Shown here piece after piece: positions 25,168 to 33,340 of a DNA stretch of 64,000 nt. Location: NCBI GenBank assembly GCA_900470285.1, contig UCAG01000003.1, positions 62,001 through 126,000 on the forward strand, read 5' to 3'. The DNA comes from Hyphomicrobiales bacterium. GTDB lineage: Bacteria > Pseudomonadota > Alphaproteobacteria > Rhizobiales > Rhizobiaceae. The notes beneath the pieces were generated by a model, which made no database searches, was not told the DNA's origin, and saw nothing but the letters and a program-made list of their open reading frames with translations. The position numbers were made by a program, and so were the translations under genes. Each line of letters starts with the position of its first letter. Positions within the stretch are counted from its first letter, which is position 1.

Positions 25168-25685
25168 GCGGAGTAATCATCTCCGTAACCGGGAGGTGCA
25201 GTGATCTACTGCCCATTCAACAGATACTCAAGTCAAATTCGCGATTCTACTCACACTTTTCACGCATCAACTCCGTAACACATTGATTTCAATCATAAAT
25301 AAAAATTAAAAAAAGATTACAATACGCATTCACTGACGCCTGCTTTGCGGCATTCCGCTCAAGGTACACCAGTAACACAAAAATTCCTATCTCTAGATAT
25401 CGTGAATAACAGCTGCAAACTCGCAGAAGTCAGAGCAGAAAATATTAATTGCTTTTTTATATGTTATTTCAGTGAGTTAAAATATGAGAAAAATTTCAAG
25501 TTTTTCTGGAGCGGCTTACATTCAGATTGAATCTCAGCGCTCGCCTCAGATTCTTTACTGGTCGCATTCTCAAAGCAGCCCAATTGAATCAGTTTGATTG
25601 CGAAATGCTCTGGTCAGCGCATAAACCTGCCTGAAAATGAAAAGAGGCAACCAAATCGCCACTTCAATAACCTGTTCCGGAAAAG
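25168..25685. other. AT-rich intergenic region between ptsN and hpf
   Basis: About 520 bp, more AT-rich than the neighbourhood, with runs such as AAATAAAAATTAAAAAAAG near 25300. A 61-codon frame on the plus strand has no start context or family features. No RNA gene was recognised. It probably holds a separate ptsN promoter. Spacing between these genes is usually much shorter. Confidence 0.5.
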
Positions 25686-25724
25686 CAAAACCCCGCCATC
25701 TGCAGATTCGCAAATAGCGGGGCT
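25686..25724 (-). terminator. Terminator after hpf
   Basis: Minus-strand stem with arms CCCCGC and GCGGGG and an inner ATTTGC/GCAGAT pairing, followed by TTTTGC. It implies that ptsN is transcribed separately from hpf. Confidence 0.8.
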
Positions 25725-25738
25725 TGTTCAGTTCAGCC

Positions 25739-26329
25739 TTATATCCGGGCTGCCTGTGCGACTCTGGACGGATCAATCCAGCCAATATTGCCATCCGGAC
25801 GACGGTAGACAATGTTGACTTCTTCACTTCCTGCATTGCGGAAGACCAATACAGGATGCTCTGTCAGATCAAGCTCAACAACAGCAGATGCAACACTCAG
25901 CGTGCGCAGGGAAACGGATGATTCCGCGACGATCGTCGGCGCATAATCCTCAGGAAGATCATGATCTTCGTCGGGAGCCGGTTCCATCACGCTATAGGCG
26001 ATATTCTGATGATTATTGCGCGCTGACTGAACCAGAGAACGGGACTTGAGGCGGCGCATATAGCGGCGCATCCGTGTCTCCAGCTTTTCAGCCGCTGCGT
26101 CAAAAGAAAATTGCGGATCCTGCGCTTCTGCAGAAGACTGCAGAGTCGCTCCGGTATCCAGATGCAAAGTGCAATCCGTAGTAAAACGGGAACCTGATTT
26201 AACGACTGTAATTGTACCGGAAAAGCCACCTTCGTAATATTTGCTAACAGCATCACGGACACGGTCTTCAATTCTGATGCGGAAAGCATCACCGATGTCC
26301 ATATGTTTACCCGAAACGCGGAGACTCAT
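25739..26329 (-). CDS. hpf: Ribosome hibernation promoting factor, long form
   Basis: 196 residues, starting MSLRVSGKHMDIGDAFR. The N-terminal S30AE domain (1-110) ends with the basic helix RMRRYMRRLKSR. After a linker of about 30 residues rich in acidic amino acids (DEDHDLPEDY), the C-terminal dimerisation domain carries VLVFRNAGSEEVNIVYRR and GNIGWIDP. The long form drives formation of 100S ribosomes in stationary phase. In related genomes rpoN lies directly upstream; here the gap to lptB is only 282 bp. Confidence 0.94.
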   Translation of the reverse strand: MSLRVSGKHMDIGDAFRIRIEDRVRDAVSKYYEGGFSGTITVVKSGSRFTTDCTLHLDTGATLQSSAEAQDPQFSFDAAAEKLETRMRRYMRRLKSRSLVQSARNNHQNIAYSVMEPAPDEDHDLPEDYAPTIVAESSVSLRTLSVASAVVELDLTEHPVLVFRNAGSEEVNIVYRRPDGNIGWIDPSRVAQAARI

Positions 26330-26611
26330 GTGGCAGTACCTCGCTGTCTATATTCGAACACCTCAATCTAACCACAAGCGAAGGCATTGCGCAAAGCGAA
26401 CTGACATAAAATAAAATAAACTTTGCATGTGCCAAAAGAATATGCGGACAGCTCTTTGATTGACACAATCAGTCACTATATAAGCGCCTGCCGAAAATTC
26501 AGGCGAAATAGACGCCCGCAATCAAAATCATCAATGTTTTCAAATAAATTCGGGAGCAGAAACTGCTCCCGGGATTCGCTGACCTGTAGCTCTTAGCGTA
26601 AAATTCTGAAC
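26330..26611. other. Gap between lptB and hpf where rpoN is usually found
   Basis: 282 bp with no open frame resembling sigma-54 (typically about 500 codons) and no recognisable fragment of its RpoN box or HTH. Near lptB an inverted repeat GGGAGCAG/CTGCTCCC at 26552-26570 may end the lptB transcript. The rest is AT-rich and may hold the hpf promoter. Confidence 0.7.
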
Positions 26612-27460
26612 TTACAGAGTAAACTGATCACCCAGATACAATCTGCGTACGTCAGGATTGGCGACAATTTCTTTCGGGCGGCCATGGGTGAGCACCTGTC
26701 CCGCGTGAATAATATAAGCGCGGTCAATCAGGCCGAGTGTTTCACGTACATTGTGGTCGGTAATCAAAACACCGATGCCGCGACTGGTCAGGTGGCGCAC
26801 AAGCTGCTGAATATCCGCAACCGCAATCGGATCCACACCGGCAAAAGGTTCATCCAGCAACATAAAATTCGGGCGGGATGCCAGCGCACGGGCAATTTCG
26901 AGACGACGGCGCTCACCACCCGACAGTGAAATCGCCTGTGCCTTGCGCAGATGCGTGATATGGAATTCTTCCAGCAGTGCATCCAGCTCAACAGCGCGCT
27001 TTTTGCGGTCTTTTTCGACCACTTCCAGCACAGCCTTGATATTATCCTCTACGGAAAGACCGCGAAAAATCGAAGCTTCCTGCGGCAGATAACCGATACC
27101 AAGGCGTGAACGGCGATACATCGGCATGGATGTCACATCAAAACCGTCAATCTCAATCGTACCGCTGTCGACCGGCACCAGACCGGTCACCATATAGAAA
27201 CAGGTGGTTTTACCGGCACCGTTCGGGCCAAGAATGCCGACAGCCTCGCCGGCACGCACACCAAAGGACACACCATTCACAACCTGACGGCCGCGATAAC
27301 TCTTGCTGATGCCTCTGGCAACCAGCGTTCCCTTAAGCCGTGATAATTCCTGAGGCGGACGTTGTCCTTCCGCACCTGCAGACTGCGCCTGCAAATTGCC
27401 CGCAGCATCGGCAACGGCATTATCGGGAGCATGATCGGTGTTGGCGTTTAAAGAGGACAA
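26612..27460 (-). CDS. lptB: LPS export ABC transporter ATPase LptB
   Basis: Powers lipopolysaccharide extraction from the inner membrane with LptFGC. Walker A GPNGAGKT (78-85), signature ISLSGGERRRLEIARAL, Walker B FMLLDEPFAGVDP and the H-loop ITDHNVRETL are intact. 282 residues against the usual 240: the frame starts at TTG (27460) and includes a 42-residue Ala/Gln-rich extension before LKGTLVARGISKSYRG. The ribosome binding site at that TTG is weak, so the true start may lie further in. Downstream of lptA by 101 bp. Confidence 0.95.
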   Translation of the reverse strand: MSSLNANTDHAPDNAVADAAGNLQAQSAGAEGQRPPQELSRLKGTLVARGISKSYRGRQVVNGVSFGVRAGEAVGILGPNGAGKTTCFYMVTGLVPVDSGTIEIDGFDVTSMPMYRRSRLGIGYLPQEASIFRGLSVEDNIKAVLEVVEKDRKKRAVELDALLEEFHITHLRKAQAISLSGGERRRLEIARALASRPNFMLLDEPFAGVDPIAVADIQQLVRHLTSRGIGVLITDHNVRETLGLIDRAYIIHAGQVLTHGRPKEIVANPDVRRLYLGDQFTL

Positions 27461-27561
27461 TAGGAATCCAGACCAGTTATCAATGCCGGTGCCTGCATTT
27501 AAAGCACAAGCAAAATTAAATTTATCAGCTCAGATGCAGGTCAGGCCCGACCTGCGAACTT

Positions 27562-28239
27562 TTATTCAGCTTTTGGAGACAGGATAATAGAGACCCGGCC
27601 GGACTGTCCTTTACAGCTTTCCAGATAGGCTTTGCCTGTCTGGGTATTGGCAGTCAGCTTGCAACCGGAGGCAATATTATCACCGTCAGACAATACAACT
27701 TTCTGTCCGGTCAGTACCATTGTTTGTGCTTTAGCATCATAAGTACCTGCATCACCGGTTGCGACCTGTGTTCCGGATTTCAGATAGACTTTTCCGTCCA
27801 CTTCAATCTTCTCAATGCCGCCGGCATCCAGACCGGCACCGCTCAGACCGCCAATACCGCCTTTAGCTTTATCAGCACCGGCTTTATCGCCGCCGTCTTT
27901 TGTCTTACCGGTATAAACCTGCATACGACCGGCGCGCAGAAGAATGTCGCCCTGCTTGACCGACACATTGCCGGTGAGAATGATAATGCCCTCTTTATCG
28001 CGCACTTCCATTTTACCGGCATCAATCGACACAGGATCTTTGCTGTCAGATAATTTTAATCCGTCAAGAGGAACGCCTTGCTGAGCCTGAGCAACTGAAA
28101 GACTCAAAGGCAATATCAGCAAGCCGGACATGAGAAGAGCGGCAATTTGCTTCACGCCTGTCAGGCGCAGCGCAGACTTGCCCGAAACTGTATTCTGTGA
28201 GCTTGTTTTCAGCTCGCTGCCTGCCTGTTGCCGCATCAT
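27562..28239 (-). CDS. lptA: LPS transport periplasmic protein LptA
   Basis: Bridges inner and outer membranes for LPS. From the ATG at 28239 (GAGGGA six bases upstream) it has 225 residues: a longish N-terminus, a signal segment VKQIAALLMSGLLILPLSLS with AQA cleavage, then the OstA/LptA beta-jellyroll: VSIDAGKMEVRDKEGIIILT, GNVSVKQGDILLRAGRM, VDGKVYLKSGTQVATGD. A Gly/Lys-rich insert (KTKDGGDKAGADKAKGG) interrupts the fold near two-thirds, common in this order. The last Cys pair (SGCK, ESCKG) is also typical. lptB follows. Confidence 0.92.
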   Translation of the reverse strand: MMRQQAGSELKTSSQNTVSGKSALRLTGVKQIAALLMSGLLILPLSLSVAQAQQGVPLDGLKLSDSKDPVSIDAGKMEVRDKEGIIILTGNVSVKQGDILLRAGRMQVYTGKTKDGGDKAGADKAKGGIGGLSGAGLDAGGIEKIEVDGKVYLKSGTQVATGDAGTYDAKAQTMVLTGQKVVLSDGDNIASGCKLTANTQTGKAYLESCKGQSGRVSIILSPKAE

Positions 28240-28470
28240 ATTCATTCCCTCGAAAATCACCCTTGTTATAAATCGCAAGTTTGAGAATTAAACAACAAAC
28301 TTCTGAATATATTCTTGTCGCAGGATCATATATCCGGCCGGAATATACGCAGGTTGCCATCATATTTATAACAGGCGTATTACTTATTGGTGTAAATCAC
28401 TACCACACTCTGTTCAACAGCGAAACAAAGACTGCTTTTGCGAATAAGAGCAACTAAGCGGATGCTGCAA

Positions 28471-29136
28471 TCAGCTGCCCTTTTTCGCTGCGGAAGCGGT
28501 TTCCTTAACAGGCTCAATTGTCAGCTGCACCCGATCCTCAAAGACCATCACCTTGCCGCTTTCCTGAACCAGCATTTTATTCGCGCGGATATGTGCATTT
28601 TTTGTGCGGATATCAACCGGCTTGTCCGTCGACATCTCACCATTTGATACATTCACATTAGCAGACCCCAGTTTGGCTTCCATGCCATCGGTTGTCTTCA
28701 CTGTGAAAGCATTATCAAACTGCAAATGGCCGTTATTGCTGTCATAAACACCCGACGAAGCATCAATCTCGGCACTGTCTTTATCACCCATGGGTAATTG
28801 CGCTTTGATTCCCTCCAGCGCCACCACACCACTCTGTTTGGCATCCTGCACGGCACGCACAGCAACCATGGAAAAAGCACGGTTATCCTTGGTATATCCT
28901 TTAAGCTGCGGGCCGGTCATCACCAGCTTGCCGCTTTCAGACGGATCAAGCTCAACTTTCACAGTTGAAGCAGGTGCTGCCAGAAATGTGTACCATGAGA
29001 AAACAGCCGCGACGGCGAGAGCAACAACCGGTAAGGCGGTTTTCAAAACGCGCACGCGCATGCTGTGTCTCTTCGCAGCGTGAAACACAGCGGTACTTTT
29101 ATGTGACGCTCCGAAAACCATCTTATGGTCTGACAC
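28471..29136 (-). CDS. lptC: LPS export protein LptC
   Basis: 221 residues, anchored in the inner membrane by one helix (VLKTALPVVALAVAAVFSWY, 30-49). The periplasmic domain follows with family blocks such as VMTGPQLKGYTKDNRAFSMV and YDSNNGHLQFDNAFTV. It hands LPS from LptBFG to LptA. The start is GTG at 29136, nine bases after AGGAG; an ATG five codons later is the alternative. First of lptC-lptA-lptB, though 231 bp separate it from lptA, so a second promoter may exist there. Confidence 0.92.
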   Translation of the reverse strand: MSDHKMVFGASHKSTAVFHAAKRHSMRVRVLKTALPVVALAVAAVFSWYTFLAAPASTVKVELDPSESGKLVMTGPQLKGYTKDNRAFSMVAVRAVQDAKQSGVVALEGIKAQLPMGDKDSAEIDASSGVYDSNNGHLQFDNAFTVKTTDGMEAKLGSANVNVSNGEMSTDKPVDIRTKNAHIRANKMLVQESGKVMVFEDRVQLTIEPVKETASAAKKGS

Positions 29137-29465
29137 AGTCCAAAACTCCTGAAACCGGCAATTTGCCAGCTGCCTACACGTAAGGTATTAATATTTATCA
29201 GTGAAATGCACGACTATTCTGTACAGTGCGCTCAAATCGCTTTTTATTGTGGTATAAATGGGATGATACCGCGTCCAAAACAAGCTGCATTGCTGCAGTT
29301 GTTCGTTCCGGAGGTTTAATTCAGATCACTTTTAAATGAAATGACGTTAAAAAACCTGATAATACCATGCTCAGGTCTTTCCCAGATATTATCCCCGCTT
29401 CCAAAGTACACTCTGTTTATGCGACATATAGAGACTTCATATAAGCCCAAGAACGGACATATCTC
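29137..29465. other. Divergent intergenic region between lptC and sppA
   Basis: 329 bp, AT-rich, presumably carrying both promoters. A small hairpin AGCTGCA/TGCAGTT lies near 29282-29299. No gene recognised. In related genomes rnd precedes lptC and rpsA precedes sppA; neither is here, so this gap may be a rearrangement point. Confidence 0.45.
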
Positions 29466-30443
29466 ATGACTTATACTGCCGATGCAGTGCTTGAACGTCG
29501 TCGAATTCGCCGTAAGCTGACTTTCTGGCGCGCCGTCACTTTGCTGCTTGTCGCGGCCATGATACTCTTCGCCGCGCTTTACATCAACGGCAGCAAGTCT
29601 TCCCGCAATGTGCCTCACATTGCAAAAATTTCCATCACTGGCACCATTTATAACAATGAAGAGCTTTTGAAACGTCTCAAAGATGTCGCAGAGAGCGATA
29701 TGGTGAAAGGCGTCATTCTGGATATCAGCTCCCCCGGTGGTACCACGACCGGCGGCGAAGTGATTTATGATGCCGTGCGCAAAATCGCAGATAAGAAACC
29801 AGTCGTCTCACAGGTCGGCACACTGGCAGCATCAGCAGGATATATGATTGCTATCGCCTCTGATCATGTGATTGCCCACAAGACTTCAATGATCGGCTCA
29901 ATTGGCGTGCTGTTTCAGTATCCTGATATCAGCGGTTTGCTGGACAAAGTCGGTGTAAAATTTGAAACAATCAAATCCAGTCCGCTGAAGGCCGAGCCGA
30001 ATTTCTTCTCTCCGGCCAGCGAAGAAGCCAAGGCCATGATCGATAACACCGTCAAAGACACTTATGACTGGTTTGTCGGTCTGGTTAAAGAACGCCGCCC
30101 GATGATTACAGCCGACAAACTCCCTGCTTTGACCAACGGCTCTGTCTATACCGGTCGTCAGGCATTGCAGCACAAGCTGATTGACGCGATCGGCGATGAG
30201 GAAACCTCTGTTGCGTGGCTTGAGACCAAAGGCATCGACAAAGAACTGCCGGTTATCGAATGGAAAGCTGAAAGCTCATCCTATAATGACCTGCTTTCCT
30301 CTGCTGCTATGAAATTATTGTTGCGGAACATGGGCTTGTCCGATCAGGCCGGCGCACTATTTGACGAACAGATCGGTCAGCGTATCTTCCTTGACGGCAT
30401 GCTTTCAGTTTGGCACGGTAGCAACGGAGAAAAACCGCAATAA
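29466..30443 (+). CDS. sppA: Signal peptide peptidase SppA, short form
   Basis: 325 residues; membrane-bound serine protease that degrades remnant signal peptides. One N-terminal helix (VTLLLVAAMILFAALYI, about 24-40) anchors a single S49 domain. The catalytic dyad is Ser123 in GTLAASAGYM and Lys175 in SSPLKAEPNFF; the oxyanion/substrate motif LDISSPGG is at about 85-92. Half the length of E. coli SppA, as normal for the single-domain class. An A-family repeat starts immediately after its stop codon. Confidence 0.93.
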   Translation: MTYTADAVLERRRIRRKLTFWRAVTLLLVAAMILFAALYINGSKSSRNVPHIAKISITGTIYNNEELLKRLKDVAESDMVKGVILDISSPGGTTTGGEVIYDAVRKIADKKPVVSQVGTLAASAGYMIAIASDHVIAHKTSMIGSIGVLFQYPDISGLLDKVGVKFETIKSSPLKAEPNFFSPASEEAKAMIDNTVKDTYDWFVGLVKERRPMITADKLPALTNGSVYTGRQALQHKLIDAIGDEETSVAWLETKGIDKELPVIEWKAESSSYNDLLSSAAMKLLLRNMGLSDQAGALFDEQIGQRIFLDGMLSVWHGSNGEKPQ

Positions 30444-30550
30444 AGCATTTCCGGCAAAAGTGGAAACCGGTTTTGTATGAGGATAATACGTAAAAACAAA
30501 TAATGAGAGCTGTTTCAACGTTTCAGTCAGAACCGGAACCGCTCCAAGAC
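30444..30550 (+). repeat. Intergenic repeat element A, copy 4
   Basis: Starts directly after the sppA TAA. The core (30444-30500) has GCAAAA/TTTTG arms around GTGGAAACCGG and a GTAAAAACAAA tail; outer arms are partly decayed. A degenerate hairpin of GAGC...GCTC type follows to about 30545. The remaining DNA up to ihfB (30551-30820) shows nothing beyond a GCTGCC/GGCAGC stem near 30641-30667. Confidence 0.75.
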
Positions 30551-30820
30551 CCGCAAAATGCGCTTAACGTTAAAGATAATGCGTGTTTTCAGATAGTTAT
30601 GCTATGAAATATTAATAGCATAGACATATTATTCATACTAAGCTGCCTCTGTTCCGACGGGGGCAGCCCGCATACAGGTTCTGAAAGTATTCTTTTAGGG
30701 CGCATTCCCCGATCCTTATTTAAGGTGCGGGTCAGATGCGCAGTATATCAAAACCGGAAGCGCAGCGGCCAGTTACTGACGGTCGGATGAAGCGCTAATA
30801 TTGCAGAGAGGTCGAACGCA

Positions 30821-31108
30821 GTGATTAAATCTGAACTCGTGCAGATCATCGCCAGCCGCAATCCGCATCTTTTCCAGCGCGACGTGGAAAATATTGTCGG
30901 TGCAGTTTTCGATGAAATTACTGAAGCTCTGGCGGAAGGAAACCGCGTAGAGCTCCGTGGCTTCGGCGCTTTTTCCGTGAAAAACCGCCCTGCCCGTAAC
31001 GGACGCAACCCGCGCACGGGCGAATCGGTCGATGTTGAGGAAAAATGGGTTCCGTTCTTCAAAACCGGCAAAGAACTGCGTGATCGCCTCAATAACGGCC
31101 ACGACTAG
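30821..31108 (+). CDS. ihfB: Integration host factor beta subunit
   Basis: 95 residues, DNA-bending HU/IHF family. Partners IhfA to bend DNA by about 160 degrees. The beta subunit features are [40 protein letters not shown] with the intercalating Pro in NPRTGE, and the C-terminal helix [17 protein letters not shown] start at 30821, with GAGAGG upstream. Its TAG stop lies within the first bases of repeat element C copy 1. Confidence 0.95.
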   Translation: MIKSELVQIIASRNPHLFQRDVENIVGAVFDEITEALAEGNRVELRGFGAFSVKNRPARNGRNPRTGESVDVEEKWVPFFKTGKELRDRLNNGHD

Positions 31109-31215
31109 AGCATTTCACAGTCAAGTTGGATCAACTTGACGCCCGTGATAATGCGACCAAATAAAGACTCCAGAGCGAGCGCTATGATCCAATATGGACG
31201 TAAACCGCTCTAGAG
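31107..31215 (+). repeat. Repeat element C, left copy of a 109-bp inverted pair
   Basis: Nearly identical, in inverted orientation, to 32008-32116. Only a 4-bp block near the middle (CTCC against AACT) and one other base differ. Within it, GTCAAGTTG/CAACTTGAC is a perfect palindromic stem around GAT, and both ends carry CTCTAGAG or its half. It begins at the ihfB stop codon. Confidence 0.92.
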
Positions 31216-31230
31216 CATAGTTTAAAGTGT

Positions 31231-31270
31231 CAGAGCGCGTTTGTGCGCCCGATGGGTGCGCGGCGCTCTG
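31231..31270 (+). repeat. Hairpin repeat B, copy 1
   Basis: Outer arms CAGAGCGC/GCGCTCTG and inner arms GTGCGCCC/GGTGCGC around GAT. Two more copies lie at 31869 and 46010. Confidence 0.8.
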
Positions 31271-31431
31271 ATCCTTAAAAGCTGCATCGGTCACAGGTAC
31301 CTGAAACGGATTCCAAAAGTGGAAATTTTCCGGATGCAGCGCCAACATCAGCACTTTTGCTATCGGGCATATTTATGCCTGATAGCGCTTATATTTTGTG
31401 CAGTGCAGCCCGAGAATTACGGATATTAAAC

Positions 31432-31758
31432 ATGACCAACCGTTTTCTGACACTCGTCATTGCCTTGCCACTTGCAGTGATTTTAATTGTACTGTCGGTC
31501 GCCAATCGCAGTGCAGTCAGCTTGACGCTTGATCCGTTCAATCCCGGCAATCCTGCTCTGACCTATACAGCGCCATTGTTTCTCTGGGTGCTGGGGGCTT
31601 TTCTTGTTGGTATTGTTACCGGCGGCCTGCTGATCTGGTTCACACAGGGACGGCACCGCAAGCTGGCACGCAAGCGCAAAGCAGAAGCCGATGCACTCCT
31701 GACCCGTGCCAAACAGGCAGAAGCCAAAAACCTGCCATCCGCATCCTCCCTGTCCTGA
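31432..31758 (+). CDS. LapA-domain membrane protein
   Basis: 108 residues from MTNRFLTLVIALPLA. Two membrane helices (about 7-24 and 45-68) with the LapA-family spacer ANRSAVSLTLDPF between them, then a basic, Ala-rich cytoplasmic tail with coiled-coil character. LapA proteins take part in regulating LPS synthesis with LapB and FtsH in E. coli; this short alphaproteobacterial type is known by domain only. The gene sits alone between inverted copies of repeat C with B and A repeats on both sides. Confidence 0.82.
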   Translation: MTNRFLTLVIALPLAVILIVLSVANRSAVSLTLDPFNPGNPALTYTAPLFLWVLGAFLVGIVTGGLLIWFTQGRHRKLARKRKAEADALLTRAKQAEAKNLPSASSLS

Positions 31759-31868
31759 TTGCATACACGCCCTTAAAGACAGACCTATATTATCAGGTTT
31801 TTTCATCAACTTCATACAGATCGACGCTTGTCTCCCACCCTCAGGCATGGGAACAATCTGTTGTTGTA

Positions 31869-31907
31869 AGAGCGAGTTTTTGCGCCCGATCGGGCGCAAG
31901 GCGCTCT
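31869..31907 (+). repeat. Hairpin repeat B, copy 2
   Basis: Outer arms AGAGCG/CGCTCT and inner arms TTGCGCCC/GGGCGCAA around GATC. It adjoins repeat A copy 5. Confidence 0.8.
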
Positions 31908-31909
31908 AA

Positions 31910-31966
31910 AGCATGTCGCGGAAAAACGGGCACCGGTTTTCCGCTTACGACATGCGTAAAAACAAG
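31910..31966 (+). repeat. Intergenic repeat element A, copy 5
   Basis: Arms GCATGTCG..GGAAAA and TTTTCC..CGACATGC with the loop ACGGGCACCGG and the tail GTAAAAACAA. The arm sequence differs on both sides from copies 1 and 3 and still pairs perfectly. Confidence 0.85.
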
Positions 31967-32007
31967 GAGATAGAGCGGGCGTCGTGGATAGAATTAAATG
32001 CGCTACA

Positions 32008-32116
32008 CTCTAGAGCGGTTTACGTCCAGATTGGATCATAGCGCTCGCTCTAGTTTCTTTATTTGGTCGCATTATCACGGGCGTCAAGTTGATCCAACTT
32101 GACTGTGAAATGCTCT
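32008..32116 (-). repeat. Repeat element C, right copy of the 109-bp inverted pair
   Basis: Reverse complement of 31107-31215 with about five differences. Together the pair encloses about 1.0 kb including the LapA-domain gene, two B hairpins and one A element. Confidence 0.92.
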
Positions 32117-32181
32117 AATGGAAATAAATGTCCGTGCATTGCAGGAGACAATGGGCGGCATCATAAAAGGCCTGACAAATA

Positions 32182-33156
32182 ATGCTTCATATTTCCACTG
32201 CTGCCGTTGATGATCTGATGACCTGGCCGGAACTGGTCGATGCACTGGACAACGCCTTCCGTAACGGCATGATCCAACCTGTGCGCCATCACCATCCGGT
32301 TGAACGCCCTGAGGGCAGCCCGTCCATGTTGCTGCTGATGCCTGCATGGTCAGATTTCCATAAACTTGAGCATCAGTCGCAAGGCTATATGGGCGTCAAA
32401 ATTGTCACCGTGTCACCGGACAACGGTCTGATCGACAAGCCTGCGGTTATGGGTGTGTACCTACTGCTTGACGGCATTACCGGCGAACCGAAAGCCCTGA
32501 TTGACGGCCAGAGCCTGACCCGCTGGCGCACGGCCGCAGCCTCCGCCCTTGCCGCCCGCTATCTGGCACGGGAAGATGCATCGCGTCTTGTCATTATGGG
32601 GGCCGGAGCGGTTTCTTCCAATCTCGTCCGTGCCCATAGTTCTGTGCGTCCGATTACCGATATTGCATTCTGCGTGCGCAATCCGAAACGGGCCGAAGCA
32701 ACAATCAAAGAACTGCGTGATGAAGGCTATAATGCCTATATTGCTGAAGATCATATCGCAGCCATTCAGCAGGCGGATATTGTTGCCGCCGGTACTCTGG
32801 CAACCGAGCCACTGATTCACGGGAAACATTTGTGTCCCGGCACCCATGTTGATCTGGTTGGAGCTTTCACGCCGGATATGCGTGAAAGTGATGACGAAGC
32901 CGTGTTGCGCTCCCGTGTTTTTGTCGACACCAAAGACGGCGCTCTGAAAGAAGGCGGCGACATTACCCAGCCTTTGCGTGACGGCATTATCAAACCGGAT
33001 CATATTCTCGGTGATCTGTTTGATCTGGCACGCGGAACAGTCAAAGGCCGCGTAAGCGATCAGGATATTACATTGTTTAAATCCGTTGGTGCAGCCATGG
33101 AAGACCTTGCCGCCGGCATTATGGTCTATGAAAAGAGCCAGAAACAACAAGGCTGA
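32182..33156 (+). CDS. Ornithine cyclodeaminase / mu-crystallin family protein
   Basis: 324 residues. NAD-dependent family whose members convert ornithine to proline or act on alanine and related imino acids. The substrate-site block GQSLTRWRTAAASALAARYLA with its Arg-Thr pair is intact, the Rossmann motif is LVIMGAGAVSSNLVRAH, and ADIVAAGTLATEPL and GTHVDLVGAFTPDMRE follow. The second half of the Rossmann glycine motif (G-A-G-A-V-S-S-N) is changed from the usual G-x-G-x-Q-A. Substrate uncertain. About 4 kb from olsB, which also uses ornithine. Confidence 0.85.
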   Translation: MLHISTAAVDDLMTWPELVDALDNAFRNGMIQPVRHHHPVERPEGSPSMLLLMPAWSDFHKLEHQSQGYMGVKIVTVSPDNGLIDKPAVMGVYLLLDGITGEPKALIDGQSLTRWRTAAASALAARYLAREDASRLVIMGAGAVSSNLVRAHSSVRPITDIAFCVRNPKRAEATIKELRDEGYNAYIAEDHIAAIQQADIVAAGTLATEPLIHGKHLCPGTHVDLVGAFTPDMRESDDEAVLRSRVFVDTKDGALKEGGDITQPLRDGIIKPDHILGDLFDLARGTVKGRVSDQDITLFKSVGAAMEDLAAGIMVYEKSQKQQG

Positions 33157-33340
33157 TCCTGCCCGTTATTTTGCCCTGAAGAACCTCGGATATGGCGGCT
33201 TTTCAGGGCAAAGATGCATTTATAAGATATTTGCGCTTAAATTCAGCTTTCCCAAAAGGCTGCCATGCTCTACGAAACAGAAAATATTGCACCATCTGAT
33301 GGTATAGTATTTTGAGTTTAACAGTTTCGGAGCAAACAGG

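Noticed and set aside
25345-25530. 61-codon plus frame in the ptsN-hpf gap
   Set aside because: No ribosome binding site, AT-rich composition and no family features.
31107-32116. Insertion sequence or composite transposon
   Set aside because: The inverted repeats enclose no transposase and no target duplication was seen; reported as a repeat pair only.
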